Assembly (NCBI GenBank): GCA_900491605.1
Contig: UESW01003834.1
Location: forward strand, 230,653 to 294,652
Length of the DNA stretch: 64,000 nt
Source of the DNA: Calamus simplicifolius
Lineage: Eukaryota; Streptophyta; Magnoliopsida; Arecales; Arecaceae
Direction of reading: 5' to 3'
Shown: in pieces, positions 9,381 to 22,100 of the stretch
How positions within the stretch are numbered: position 1 is the first letter of the stretch
Layout: each line of letters opens with the position of its first letter
Program-made: the position numbers and the translations under genes
Notes under the pieces: model-generated
Told to the model about the DNA's origin: nothing
What the model saw: the letters and a program-made list of their open reading frames with translations, nothing else
The model's database searches: none

Positions 9381-12300
9381 GTAACTGATTTCACCATTTT
9401 TTTTAAAAAAATCCTCCTCTGTTTCTAATGTAGGGGTTTACTGTCCCGGTGGAGGCTTACATCAAGAGCATATTCTAAGGCTTTGATTATTATGCTATGT
9501 GAGTTCTTTCTTATTCTTTATAGCGGTTTGGCTATTAAGTGGTGAAGATCCGAGCATGGTTTCTTTGTTGAAGAATTTGGATTTTTGTAGGAAGGAATAA
9601 AATTAAAGAGGTAGGATTGTATGAACTAACTTTAAAATGAATGATATAACTAGTGGTTTATCATGATATCTGTATTGATTTCTGCTGTTCTACAAACTTT
9701 TGTTGTTTTCTTAATCACTATGAATCTAGTACCAAAAAAATATTTAGCTAATCCAGATCAGTTTTGCTGACCATTCTGTCATCTGAAATCACTCCTTGAA
9801 TATACTAACAGATTTTTCAACGACTTAGTGAAGTGATATCTGACATGTTGAGCATAACTAGTTTGCCGGCATGGAGCCAATGGTTTTTCTCAGAAAAGAA
9901 TGAAATCATTCGTGTATCTTTAATTCAAAAATAGTAAACCAGGGAAAAATCACCACCCATTTAACCATGTGATATGTCATTTATTCATGCAGAACAGAAG
10001 ATTTTAATTACATCTGGGATGCTCATTAAGGATTGTATCAGTTCTCCTCCATGGATCTTCATATTCTGAAATTGCTGGATGATCTTTTCTTTATTGAAGC
10101 CCTTAAAAATATCTTCTTCATACATCTTGCCAAATCATCATTCATCTGTTGATCTTTCAACTACCCTTTTAGTCAAGTTTTTCCTTTTTTTTTTTTTTTA
10201 TGCACAAAAGATTCTTTCAAAAACACCTGTTGCTACTGTCACCAATAATAGTGGTAGTAGATATAATGTTTGGAATCCAAGTCAACTGAAGTCCACAGTT
10301 CCAACTTTTGTTTAAGAATGGGGTGTTGATCCAGCTTGAGTATGAAATAGGAATAGGACTAGTTTTTGGTTTATCTTTTATTTATAATACTTTGTTAGCA
10401 ATAGTAGTCAAATTTATAGAGCTTGTCTTTTACTGGAAGTCCTAGTGTAAGAATGATCTCAGGATTGCTATTTCTCATGATGAAGCAAAATCAAAACTTT
10501 TACTAACACTAGAAAGTATACCTTTTACCAACGGTAGTCACTGTGCTCTTAAACCCTAGTTGAATTGTAGAACGATCTACTATGGATCACTAAGCATAGT
10601 GATCTTCTCTCATCGTCTTTATGCAGAGTATTGATGGCAAACTCTTTGTGTCTTTCTTCATGTGAGTAGAGAGAGGGATGGGAGCCATCTATGTAATAGA
10701 TGCTAGTTTCCCAACCCAACAAGGTTCACAATCAGCCAGAACTTAGATTTTATCTGCAAGCAAGTGGAATAGTCAACTGATTGAGCTAACCTTACATGGA
10801 GTCCTAGTGCTCATCTCCTATGTCTATTAGTAGGAATTTCAGTGCTTAGTTGGACAGTAAATGGGGCAGGAATATATATGAACTATATATGTGTGGGATT
10901 ATTTATGGAAACAAAGCAAATGAAGGTGATTGAGGTGCCTAAATTAAAGTAAAGATTATTGTGACAAAGGAACTAAACATCTAAAACTAACTGAAAAATA
11001 TTAATTAAAAGCTCCATCCAGAATAAATTTGGGAAACTCTTAATGAGATGAATATAGAACCTCACATGACTCCCCCCCTCTATCCTTTCTCTAAAGGAAA
11101 CCTCTTATCTTCCCTAGCAATCACTAGCAAAGTTTGGATCAAACATCAAGGATATCAATTACATCATTGGATCGAGCAGTGAAAGGGCCAGTCTATGTAG
11201 CACCTGATTTTGAAGCGCCCAGAAATGTCAACAATTGGTTTTGATACTGTGGGTATGTTAGGTTGGATGAAAGAACTCTCTTAGGCTTCAGTTGGAGTTG
11301 ATGTATATATGTATAGTTGAGATATTTTTAGGGACCATTTGGAGTCCTATAATTAAACCTACACTATATGTTAAGTTGCAGTATATCTCATATCACATAT
11401 TTGAAATGTTGTTATTTAATTATGAGTTGTAAGTTGAGTTACATTTGGACCATAAGTGAAGTCTAAAAATATTTATAGGGAGTCAACTCATAGTTTTGAA
11501 ATATTAGAATAATCAAATTTAATATCGTAACATGTTAATATTATAATATGATTATAATAACATAATATAATATAATCATATATATTATATCACATTATAT
11601 TATATTTAGATAATATTATCATAATATGTTATAAAATAAAATAATAATATAATAAATACCCAACTCAACTCAACTCATCTAAGCCTTTTCTAACTACATG
11701 GGGTCGGCTACATGAATCTGTTTTCTCCATTCTGCTCTACTCAGGACTAAGTTGACACTCAAATTATAATATAATAAATATTATATAAAAATATTATTAT
11801 GACTATGTAGTGAGATAATATAATATAAATATTATAATGTTATACAATGCTATAATATGCTAATATAATATTATTAATTTATAATTTTTAATATTACTAT
11901 ATATATATTATAATACTATAGTATTATGTTATTATAATAATGATACTATAATACTGTAGTATTTGGAATAAAGATCTGGATGGTATTGTTGTCTTTCTCA
12001 AACTCCTCAGCCAGGGGAGAAGATCCTAATTTCTTTCTTGTTAGCTTCAGCTGAAAACTTTTTTATTCAATGTTTTCTGAAGCATTTGGTCATCGAGTGA
12101 TTTATAATGATATCACATCCTTTAGTCTTCTGATCGTTGCTTAATGATTTATAATGATATTCTATTGAATTGCTTCTTTGAGCACTTGTCACTTCAGTGT
12201 CACTCTTTCTTTAATATGCAAATCAAGTGAATCCTAGAAAGTCTATATTCCTTGGACCTCAGTTTTAATCATTTATGAGAATAGTTATTCATTCTGGGGT

Positions 12301-12997
12301 TTTAACAAAGACACTCACCCAGAATTCAACTGTTGTCTTTCTGATACTCCTTTGTATCCATTTGGGCAAGCCTATGGGCCCATTTTCTGGATTACCAATA
12401 CGGTAAAATTATGACAAATCACATACTTGTATTCTGGACATACCAAAACAAATAAATCCCATGGTTGAACTATCATGATGGTCTAGAAATCCGAGTCCGT
12501 CGTAAGTAAAATGATTTTTTTTTTATTGAAAAACTAGGACTTTCTAGTTCTTATAAACCTGACTCATTGAAATTTCATCCAGTGAACGGAAGGATTCTAA
12601 ATTTCCAAAATAATCGCTTTGGGAGATAACAGAATCATACACGTTCCTATCCCCACACACGTTCATCCTCTCCTTCCCACATGCAAACACATAATGTACG
12701 TTAATCTTTTGATATTTTTTTAATTATTTGACATTTTGGGACAGTCTCGAGTGACAAGAGGCTGCCACTTCACAAGTGCTCCCTGGTTTTGGTCGTGTAT
12801 ATGAGGCCAGTTTGTGGATTGTATGGTTGTATGTTGTCAATAGATGAGGGCAAGAATGCTATGCAACATGAGGGGCTCGAACTACTCAAAAGGGTAGCAT
12901 CATAAATGTGCCTCCAATAACTCAACAGCCTCTTCTTTATTTATATATTTTCTTATTTATTTATTATTTGCCTTATTTATTTATTTATTGATCCTAT
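9381..12997. other. Intron sequence of SAR1 pseudogene, left of CACTA
   Basis: No coding frame that I can support. It holds a very AT-rich patch (about 11500-11960) of ATAATATT-type repeats with an Au-like SINE tail inside it, and ordinary AT-rich intron sequence elsewhere. Confidence 0.5.
11660..11760 (-). mobile_element. Au-like SINE 3' part
   Basis: On the minus strand the segment contains ATTCATGTAGCCGACCCCA, then AAAAGGCTTAG and a GATGAGTTGAGTTGAGTTG tail. This is the conserved 3' part of the plant Au SINE family, which ends in short TTG-type repeats. The 5' pol III promoter boxes are not seen, so it is 5'-truncated. It is embedded in AT-rich intron sequence. Confidence 0.6.
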
Positions 12998-13010
12998 CAC
13001 TACTAGAGGC
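12998..13010 (+). repeat. CACTA left terminal inverted repeat
   Basis: CACTACTAGAGGC pairs, with mismatches, with the reverse complement of the right end (CACTAGTAGAAAA). It is preceded by TAT. Confidence 0.8.
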
Positions 13011-13015
13011 TGGAG

Positions 13016-13195
13016 TTTTGGCGCAGAAGAAATCGGACGACCGCTTGAGGGCCGTCGCGGAAGGCACCTTTAACGACCGCTTGAGGGCGATCGCAAATGC
13101 CATTACTATTGGCGCAGAAAAAATCGTGCGATCGCCGAAGGGCGGTCGCGGAAGGGACCTTTAGCGACGCCGTGGCGGTCGCAAATGCCCATTAT
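13016..13195. repeat. CACTA left subterminal repeats
   Basis: Several GACCGC / GCGGTCGC-type motifs occur in both orientations, each next to GAAGG-ACCTTTA or GCAAATGCC blocks. In this superfamily such motifs bind the TNPA-type protein. The same motif array is at 25890-26250. Confidence 0.75.
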
Positions 13196-13261
13196 AAATG
13201 TTTTATCGCCCTAGCTCTCTCCCTGGCTTTGGTTCTCGCTTCCGTCCGAGATAAACCGTAG

Positions 13262-13502
13262 CCTCCATCGTCTTGCTCGGGATCTCGCTGTTTGGGCTCT
13301 TGGACTCCTTGTTCTTCGAATCACCGATTTGATGTGCGACCCTCTGCTTCTCTGTCTCCCTCATCCCACCGGCAAACCCTAGCCTCCATCGTCTTGCTCA
13401 GAATCTCGCTGCTTGGGCTCTTGGACACCTTGTTCTTCGAATCACCGATTCCAGGTGCAACCCTCTTCTTCTCTCTCTCCCTCGTCTCGCCGGCGTTTTG
13501 AT
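13262..13502 (+). repeat. 121-bp tandem duplication
   Basis: CCTCCATCGTCTTGCTC...GGGCTCTTGGAC starts at 13262 and again at 13383, offset 121 bp. The segment is pyrimidine-rich, like a 5' leader, just inside the CACTA left end. The ORFs it generates look incidental. Confidence 0.75.
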
Positions 13503-13699
13503 TTCTTTTGATTTCTCTTGCTTGGTTCCGCTTTGTTTTGAGGTACCTTGCGTTCCGACGAAGCTTTCGCGTGTTATGCTTGTGTTCGATCCAAAAATCT
13601 TGTTGAGATTTCGTGTTCTAATTGGTCAAAAATTCGTTCTTCTCTGTCCAAAATTTCGGCTTTCGCTTCGCTCTAATTGGACATGGACGACTTAGCTTA

Positions 13700-15240
13700 T
13701 GTCCCAGCAAACCTTTTAAGGGTCAATGATAATCCATAGCATCCTTGTTCTAACCTTTTATGGACGACTTAGCTTTCTGGATTCTTTATTTAAATTTTTG
13801 CTGAAGTTTGGATGTTCCGTTCAATTTGATCTGGTTATGTGTCATCTTTGCGTGATGTGATGATATAAAGAATTCTCCAATTCCAGCGCAATTTTGATCG
13901 GTAGTTAAGTCTCTGTTATTTTGTGTAGGTTTTGTTGTACCTTTGGTTTTTGCTAGTGTGATGAGTTGATTATTTTAGCAGTCATCTAGGATTTTGACAC
14001 GTACGATATTAGGATTTTGACACGTACGATATTAGGACGCTTGTGGCAGTTCGAGTGTGTGACCTAATCGAGCAAATGGAGCCTAAGTGTGTAGCTAGTG
14101 AAAGATCAGGCTCATGAGATAGTGCAGCTCTAGGCTAAGGAGGAGAAGCTTTGAGCCAACTTCAAAGTTACCAAGGAGAAGCTAAGGGCTAAGTTTCTTG
14201 TGAAAGTTGTTGAGACTTACAACATCTCAGTGATTCTAAAGATAAGATGGTCGAATACTTAGCCAAAGCTTAGTTAACAGGGTTTGATGTATGTCATAAG
14301 TAGGTATTTATACTACATTCAGACCTTGACCCATATAAGGATGAGGCCGAGAAAATTGCTTCTCTGGAGGTTCCACTGCTCCAACTACAATTACTACGAG
14401 TTCTTTAGATCAAAGCAATTAAGACAATAAGTCGCAAGTCGAAGCATAATTTTGAAGACCACCTTCGCTCTATTTTTTCTTTTCTTTTTGTAGTTTGGTT
14501 TACCTTTTTGTAAAGAGCTTTTTGTAGCTTAGCCCTTGGAGCCTTGCATGTACCAAACTAAGTATATATCAATAAAAAGATATTTTTATTCTAAGGGTTT
14601 TAGCTTAGATTCTTTCTTTGAATATTTGTATTGCGTAGGTCGGCTTTTACATATACTAAGCAAACCTTTTTGAGCTAGTCCACATTAGATTCCATACAAT
14701 CTTGGGGAGGTTGGCTTTTTGCATAGAGTGTATATGTTAAATGTCCCTTATATATAGATCGGTTTCCAATGTCCCGACCTTAGGTCCTTTGAATTTCTTT
14801 TGCCAAGTCTTTTAGGTCAGTCCAAATCAATCTATGTCAGGCTTCAAGAGTGACTTGATGACTCTGTATGCCTCTTAGGTTAGATCTTGGGACACACATC
14901 TTGTTAGGCATCCATTTTAGTCAGGCTATGGTTTACTCTTGATTGACCTGACTTTTAGGATACTTCCTAGGCCTTTGACTAACTTCTTCCTTGGCAATCA
15001 AGCTAAAGATTGTTAGTTAGACTTATGAAACATGCCAAAATACTTATGCACAAACAGAAAGCTCGCGCTATGATTGAACCAAAATACTACACTGACAGGT
15101 GCTTGACGTGCCTGTTAGTGTAGGAATTGGCCTCAACTGGAGTGGGAATTGGCTTGAAAAGTTATGAAATTAGATACCAACATACATTGTCAGGAGGTTT
15201 CTGGAACAACAGTTCTAAGGTTATAATTTTCTAACCTTTT
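13700..15240. other. CACTA interior without supported gene
   Basis: About 1.5 kb between the leader-like segment and the transposase frame. A short direct repeat AGGATTTTGACACGTACGAT occurs twice near 13990-14030. Around 14050-14610 lies a heavily decayed coding-like stretch followed by a 3' UTR-like T-rich end with ATCAATAAAAAG. I cannot identify its origin. Confidence 0.4.
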
Positions 15241-15564
15241 GAGTTATCTTTGTATGCGAATTGATGATCTTAGTAAAATTCGGGCACTAAATTCTGTTGC
15301 TTCTTTTTGAATTATTTTTGAATATTCTAACAAATTATGAATCAAAATATTCTTAATTTTGAATTTAATCCCTCTTTTTTCAGAACACAGGAGGTCAAGT
15401 GAAGCCAGTGAGGCAGACTCTAATCGGTGAAAGTTTTTACTCTTTTTTCTTTTAAAGTAATCTTCATTTTTTTTTAATTTATTTGTTCGTACATTGCCTA
15501 GCAAGTTATTTGTCCGTGCATTGCCTAGCAAGTTATTCATACTTTCACAGAAATACTTAGCGAC

Positions 15565-17046
15565 ATGGATAAGAGTTGGATTGATTTGCCAAATAGGATG
15601 TCTACGGAATATATAGAGGGGATTAAGCAGTTCATTGCCTTCACCAATGGATTTGATAGTGAGCACATCAGTTGTCCCTGTAGAAAATGTGCGAACCGTT
15701 ATTACTACACACGAGATATTGTACGAGAGCATTTGATTCTAAATGGATTTTTGAAGAATTACAAGAATTGGACTAGACATGGGGAAGATTATGTTCCTTA
15801 TTGCAGAGAGGAAAGAGTTGAGATGGAGGTCGATGTTACGACAGTTGATCCGATGATCGTGATGCTAAATGATATTGCATGCGGGTTAGCATCCGAAGAT
15901 AGTTGCTGTGAGACTGATAAGGTGAGTGGGAGTAATCCTCGCTCGGGTGCAGATGAAGAAGCATTAAGGTATTTTGAAATTCTAGATGATGTGCAGACCG
16001 AATTGTATCCTGGATGTACGAATTTCAGTAAATTATCTTTTATTGTCGAGTTGTTACACTTGAAGGCTTTGAATCAGTGGACGGACACGTCCTTCGACAT
16101 GCTGCTCCAGCTATTGCACAAAGTGCTCCCATTCGGTACAAAGCTAGTTGAGTCCTACTACCATGCTCGCAAGTTAACTGAAAACTTAGGCTTCACATAT
16201 GAGACTTTCGATGCATGCCCAAACAATTGTATGTTGTTTAGAAATGAGAATGCCGACCTCGATACGTGTATTGTGTGTAAAACTTCAAGGTGGAAGGACG
16301 ATGGGGTCGGTCAGAATCGTCAGAGTAATTCGCGAAGTGTTTCGAATCATGGGAAGCTTGTCATTGTAAAGCAAGTGCGATATTTTCTACTCAAGCCAAG
16401 GCTAAAGAGGCTTTTTATGTCATCTAAAATTTCTAAATTGATGCGATGACATGCAGAGCATGGTAGGGAGGATGAAAAGTTAACCCACCCAGTGGACTCC
16501 CCGACATGGAAGGATTTCGACAAGAAACACCCCGACTTTGCCTTGGATAGTCGTAGTGTGCGGCTTGGGTTGGCTGCAGATGGTTTTAGCCCCTTCAAGT
16601 CCATGACTGGGGCAACTCATAGTACATGGCCAGTGGTGTTGGTTCCGTACAATCTTCCTCCTTGGTTATGTATGAAGCAACCTTTTCTGATCCTATCCAC
16701 TCTTATTGACGGACCAAGGGGCCCTGGGGATAAAATTGACGTGTATATGCAGCCTTTAATTGACGAGTTGAATGAATTATGGGCCGAAGGTATGATGACT
16801 TTTGATTCTGAAGGAAATGAAATGTTCAAACTTCGCGCTGCATTATTATGGACAATCAATGACTTCCCGGCATATGCGAATTTATCAGGTTGGAGCACGA
16901 AGGGGGAATTTGCCTGTCCTTGTTGCAATCAAAGTAAAAAGTCAACCTGGCTAAAACATGGCAAAAAGTGGGCTTACACAGGTCACAGACGTTTTTTACC
17001 TCCATTGCATAGGTTCAGAAGGGATAAAGTGTCATTCGATGGCTAA
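15565..17046 (+). pseudogene. CACTA TNP2-type transposase, broken
   Basis: The frame begins MDKSWIDLPNR and shows the transposase-associated N-terminal domain (residues about 1-75, with CPCRKCAN). It continues with the TNP2/Transposase_21 region: YPGCTNFSKL, LLHKVLPFGTKLV, YDACPNNC-like TFDACPNNCMLF, CIVCKTSRWK, VRLGLAADGF, STWPVVLVPYNLPPW and NDFPAYANLSGWSTKGE with CPCC. One in-frame TGA at 16447, where a Trp is usual (LMR-stop-HAEH), is the only break up to 17046; the reading frame before and after it is the same. The frame then ends at SFDG-stop, so the C-terminal half of the transposase is missing. The next recognisable piece (17094-17327) is unrelated, indicating an internal deletion. 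The protein would bind and cut the CACTA ends; as it stands it is not functional. Confidence 0.88.
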
Positions 17047-17093
17047 AACATGCATAGGAGTCATCCGGATGTAGTTCATCCCAGGGCTCACGC

Positions 17094-17327
17094 ATGCGAA
17101 CTGACGAGGAGGTGGCTGAGCTGATCCAGTCTCTTCACCAGCAGATGGATGCGCGTGTCGAGGATCTTCGGGTAAGGATGCAGGTTGCGATGCAGGCCGA
17201 GGTGCAGGCTCAGGTACAGGAGCAGGTGCAGGCATTTAAGGCGGAGCTACATCATCGACTAGCTCAGAGTGGTGTCCTTATAGTTGATGATTCAGATCCA
17301 CCGATTCATACTCAGGTTCATAATTGA
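17094..17327 (+). CDS. short coiled-coil ORF, CACTA second-gene remnant
   Basis: A 77-residue frame with repeating VQAQVQEQVQ-type heptads and a tail of acidic residues (VDDSDPP). Plant CACTA elements commonly carry a second gene (En/Spm-type, Transposase_24-like) whose product ends in a coiled coil of this kind; this may be its C-terminal remnant. It is only 50 bp after the broken TNP2 frame, which suggests that a deletion fused the two genes. The assignment is tentative. Confidence 0.4.
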   Translation: MRTDEEVAELIQSLHQQMDARVEDLRVRMQVAMQAEVQAQVQEQVQAFKAELHHRLAQSGVLIVDDSDPPIHTQVHN

Positions 17328-17717
17328 AGACATCTGTATTTAAATTTAATTTAATTACTTTTAAAATATATATTATTATTTCTGTTGTTAATCATATACT
17401 GTAATATTGTAGGCCCCAGACGCTGGCAGTGGTCACCAGGCAAGACATGAGTCAGTTGGTGAGGGCATGCCTGATCCAGTACGCTCAAATGAATAGAATC
17501 GGGTAAGGAATACGTGATGGTTCTATTTATTATTTATAAAACTAAATAATGTGTATCAGTTCTCTGTTTTCTTCTCTTCAGACTATGGAAGACTCTGCAG
17601 ATAGGCCCTGAGGGAATCGCTTCAAATTAGTGAGGTAGCTGTCGATCATGTAATACTCCTGCACCCATCTCATTCTCTCATCATATCGAATTCAGGTCTT
17701 GACTCTACCATTCACTA

Positions 17718-18035
17718 TTGGCCTCAGCAGTGTTGCATGTAGATCTTTCCAAAGAGATGCTCGTTCTTGGACTGGAAGCTGGAGCTTGTGGTATTGTCAA
17801 GTGGCAGAGTAAGAAGTTCGTCATTGTTGATGCATGCCCATCGCCCCAAGCGATGTCACGGTCCTGGTGGAAGGTGCCAGCAGAGTTAATAGCTAACCAG
17901 GAGCATGCTAATATGGGAAAATGTAATGCCATTATGGCAATACTTGAGAAGGAACAGAGAGTGCTATGGACTGGGACAACAGTTAAAGGAGTATGGGATT
18001 GGAATTGGTGCGAGGAAGAGACCATGCTTTGCTGA
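17718..18035 (+). CDS. unrecognised ORF in CACTA (105 aa)
   Basis: An open frame with ordinary amino-acid composition. It includes GACGIVKWQSKKFVIVDACP, RSWWKVPAELIANQEHANMG and VLWTGTTVKGVWDW. I do not recognise a family. The opposite strand is also open, so it may be partly chance, but the Trp-rich, non-repetitive sequence looks coding. It lies between the transposase remnant and the copia insertion and could belong to the CACTA second gene or to a captured host gene fragment. Confidence 0.35.
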   Translation: MASAVLHVDLSKEMLVLGLEAGACGIVKWQSKKFVIVDACPSPQAMSRSWWKVPAELIANQEHANMGKCNAIMAILEKEQRVLWTGTTVKGVWDWNWCEEETMLC

Positions 18036-18317
18036 CTCTTTTGCAGCTAACGGATGATGGGATGGAGGACGTGATTGTGAATTGATTGAAGGTTGATAAG
18101 TTGATTCTCCCATCTATACTTTGTTCGATCTTTCATTTATGCTGGAATTGCTACTGAATTATATTATTATATTAGTCACCTGTAAAACCCCATAATCTAT
18201 GATATTGTCGGCCTAGAAATGAAGCATGTTTATTAAAAAGAGTGTATATTTTGTGTTGATTTCATTCATTATGATTAACTGTCTAAGCATGTATAATTAT
18301 CACAATATATTGTTTGC

Positions 18318-18394
18318 TTGGAGGAACGTAAATATGTCAGACATGCTACACTGTTCCAAGAGAAGGCTATAGTAGAAAAGTTGTATCACAATAG
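18318..18394 (+). pseudogene. left half of an ORF split by copia
   Basis: The frame here reads VRHATLFQEKAIVEKLYHN up to the AATAG target site of the copia element. Right of the element (from 25144) the same phase continues as RRKWEQRPIFLYASANPFEN and stays open to 25258, where GGAGTAAGG could be a splice donor. An exon was therefore probably intact before the copia element inserted. I do not recognise the protein family; it may be a captured host gene or a CACTA gene. Confidence 0.5.
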
Positions 18395-18887
18395 TGTTAG
18401 ACTTAATTTGCTTAAACATAATTACCTCCAGCCATTATTATTTAATGGTGGTAAGAATCCGATCTTCCTGGTTTTCTTTGGACTGCACGGGAGATCTTCC
18501 TTTCTTAACGATCTCGATTGATCTTCCCTTTGATCTTCCCTCTTCCTCTCGATGGATCGGTCTTCTAATCAACGAGCTCTCGCATTCAGATGGTGTATGC
18601 CTTCATGATTGCTCTTGATCAGGGACTCAATTCCAATGCCTCCGCTTTTAGGTTTCTCTCTTGAGAACCTTAGGATCTCTCTCGAGAACCTTGTTCTGAA
18701 ACTTTAGGATCTCTCGAGAGAACCGTGTTGTGAAACCTTAGGATGGGTCCCTTTTTATACCCATTTCCTTCAACGCATGCCCCATCAAGCGAGCGTTTAG
18801 GAATTAAGGGAGGGGGGCTGTTATCACTTTAATAGGAGATACGTTTAGTCAATAAAATTAGGACCATTATTAAGATGGGTTACTACA
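18395..18887 (-). repeat. copia 3' LTR
   Basis: Plus-strand limits TGTTAGACTTAATTT ... GGTTACTACA. On the element strand it runs TGTAGTAACCC ... CTAACA. It contains CTCTCGAGAG-type palindromes and a TATA-like TATAAAAAGGGA on the element strand (complement of about 18751-18762). Confidence 0.93.
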
Positions 18888-18898
18888 TTCTCCCACTT
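18888..18898 (-). other. copia polypurine tract
   Basis: AAGTGGGAGAA on the element strand directly precedes the 3' LTR start TGTAGTAA. It primes plus-strand DNA. Confidence 0.8.
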
Positions 18899-19180
18899 GG
18901 TCCGTATATTTTATCAACACTGAACAAGAAACTAAATACATGAATCATAGCGATAGGTCCTCTATAATTGAGTATTATCTTCTATATATTACAATGCATT
19001 CAATTTCTTTATCACCATTCCAAATGTGACAACATAACATAATGAATAAACCATATGTTTATTCAGAGTCCAAAAGAAAAGTTTGTTATTTCTCAAAAGT
19101 CATATAACGTGTACACCTGAATGAGAAATAAACAAACGATTGAAATAAGAGTTTCTTTGTACAAATTGTTATCAATACAA

Positions 19181-22100
19181 TTATATCATGGAACCAACTC
19201 CCATTCTTATCACATGATCCTTAAACTTCTTAATTGGCATGCCTTTAGTCAAAGGATCAGCTATCATCAATTCAGTGCTAACGTGTTCTATGACCACTTT
19301 ATTCTTTTTAACACGTTCTCTTATGGCTAAATACTTAATGTCGATATGTTTACTTCGACTACCACTCTTATGGTTTTTAGCCAAAAATACAGCAGCTGAA
19401 TTGTCACAGTACAGTTTAATTGGCCTAGTAATGGAGTCAACAATCTAAGCCCTGAGATGAAACTCTTCAACCATACACCTTGCGATGTAGCCTCAAAACA
19501 AGCAACGAACTCTGCTTCCATAGTAGAGGTAGCAGTCAAGGTCTGCTTTGCACTCCTCCATGATATGGCTCCACCAGCTAACATAAATATAAATCCTGAT
19601 GTTGATTTCCGAGAATCAACGCAGCCAGCAAAGTCCGAATCTGAGTAGCCCTCTATCTCCAAATGATCAGTTTGTTTATACATGAGCATGTAGTCCTTGG
19701 TTCCTTGAAGATACCTCATGACCTTTTTAGCAGCTCTCCAGTGGTCTAAACCTGGATTACTCTGATATCTTCCCAACATTCCTACTGCAAATGCTATGTC
19801 AGGTCTTGTGCAAACCTGAGCATACATTAGGCTTCCAACAGCTGAAGCATATGGAATGTTGTTCATCTGTTCCCGTTCAAGTTCATTTTTAGGGCACTGG
19901 TTCAAAGCGAACTTGTCACCCTTCACTATAGGTGCAACACTTGGTGAACAATTTTTCATCCGAAATCTCTCCAAGACTTTATTGATATAAGTTTCTTGAG
20001 ACAATCCCAAAATGCCTCGAGATCTTTCTCTATGGATCTTAATGCCAATGACATAAGATGCCTCACTCATATCTTTCATATCAAAATTTTTAGAGAGAAA
20101 TTGTTTCACCTCATGTAGCAACCCTTTATCATTGGTTGCAAGTAGAATGTCATCCACATATAGGACCAAGAAACAAATTTTGCTCCCACTAACCTTCTGG
20201 TATATACATTGATCCATGATGTTCTCTTCAAAACCAAAGGAAGAGATCACATCATGAAATTTTAAATACCACTGACGTGAGGCTTGTTTCAATCCATATA
20301 TGGATTTCTTAAGTTTGCAAACCAAATGCTCACCATCACTAGAGGAAAATCCTTCAGGTTGTTTCATGTAAACCTCTTCCTCTAGATCTCCATTAAGGAA
20401 TGCGGTCTTCACATCCATTTGATGTAACTCAAAATCAAAATGAGCTACCAATGCCATAATTATTCGGAGAGAGTCTTTCTTGGATACAGGAGAAAATGTC
20501 TCCGTGTAGTCGATTCCTTCCCTCTGAGTGAATCCTTTGGCAACGAGTCTTGCTTTATATCTCTCAATGTTGCCTTGTGAGTCTTTCTTTATTTTGAAGA
20601 TCCATCTACATCCAATGGCTTTTACACCATCAGGCAACTCAACAAGATCCCAGACTCGATTAGATGCCATAGATTCCATCTCTTCTTTCATGGCATTGAA
20701 CCACAAGTTTGATTCCTTAGAACTCATGGCTTGTGAAAACGTTTCAGGATCATTTTCGGCTCCAATGTTATAGTCAGATTCATGTAGATACACAACATAA
20801 TCACTAGGAATTGCTGATTTCTTTATTCTAGTTGATCTTCTTAATGTTGTGTCAATGACCTCTTGAGGAGTATCTTGCACAACTGATTGTTGATGAACAA
20901 CACGATCTTCTAGATTACCATCAGCTTGTGAAATCTCAATGACTGGTTGTTGGGCACTTAATTGAGTTTGAGGAGTGCTATAAATAACAACCAATCCCTC
21001 ACTTGAAGTGGAAGCTGGAATAACTGAATGATCTTTCTCAGAAGAAGCCAAATACTGAGATTGATCACTCCCACTGATCAAGTCATTCTCAAGAAATTTT
21101 GCATTTCTTGATTCCACAATCCTAGTGCTGTGAGATGGACAATAAAATCTATAACCCTTGGACTTCTCAGCATATCCAATAAAGTATCCACTGATAGTCC
21201 TTGGGTCTAGTTTCTTTTCTTGTGGATTATAGACTCTTACTTCAGATGGGCATCCCCAAACACGTATATGTTGCAGACTCGGTTTCCAACCTTTAAATAA
21301 CTCAAATGGCGTTTTGGAAACAGCCTTGGTTGGAACCCGATTCAATATATACGCAGCAGTTTTAAGAGCTTCAGTCCACAAGGATTTAGGTAACTTAGAG
21401 CTGACAATCATGCTCCTTACCATGTCCAATAATGTCCGGTTTCTCCTTTCAGCTACACCGTTTTGGTCAGGAGACCCTGGCATGGTGTATTGTGCAACAA
21501 TTCCATTTTCTTCAAGAAACCGAGCAAACGGACCAGGTGCTTGTCCATTCTCAGTGTATCTACCATAATATTCTCCACCTCTATCTGACCTCACGATTTT
21601 AATTTGCTTGCCGCATTGTTTCTCTACTTCTGCCTTAAATACCTTAAAGGCATCTAATGCTTCGTTCTTATTATGAAGTAGGTAGAGATACATATATCGT
21701 GAATAGTCATCAATAAATGAGATGAAGTATCTCTGACCATACGAATCCATATCTGGGCTACAGATATCCGTATGTATGATCTCCAGTATTTCCGAACTTC
21801 TCTTGGCATTTTTCTTGGACTTGTTGGTTTGCTTTCCCTTTATGCAGTCCACACAAGTGTCAAAATCAGTAAAATCAAGAGTATCAAGTACTCCATCTTT
21901 TACTAATCTTTTAATTCTCTCAATGGAGATATGACCTAATCTCCGATGCCACAAAATAGAGGAATTCTCATTTATAACACATCTTTTCATACCAGTTTGG
22001 GCGTGCATCACATTATAGGTGGTATTATTTTTCAGATTGATTTGGAAAAGATTGTCTGACAATGTACCATTCCCAATAAGCTTAGATTTATAAAATAAAT

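Noticed and set aside
9240..9428. Short ORF as an independent small GTPase gene
   Set aside because: It is the switch exon of the SAR1 pseudogene read through its donor site.
20528..21568. Plus-strand ORFs inside the copia element
   Set aside because: Antisense shadows of the copia pol frame.
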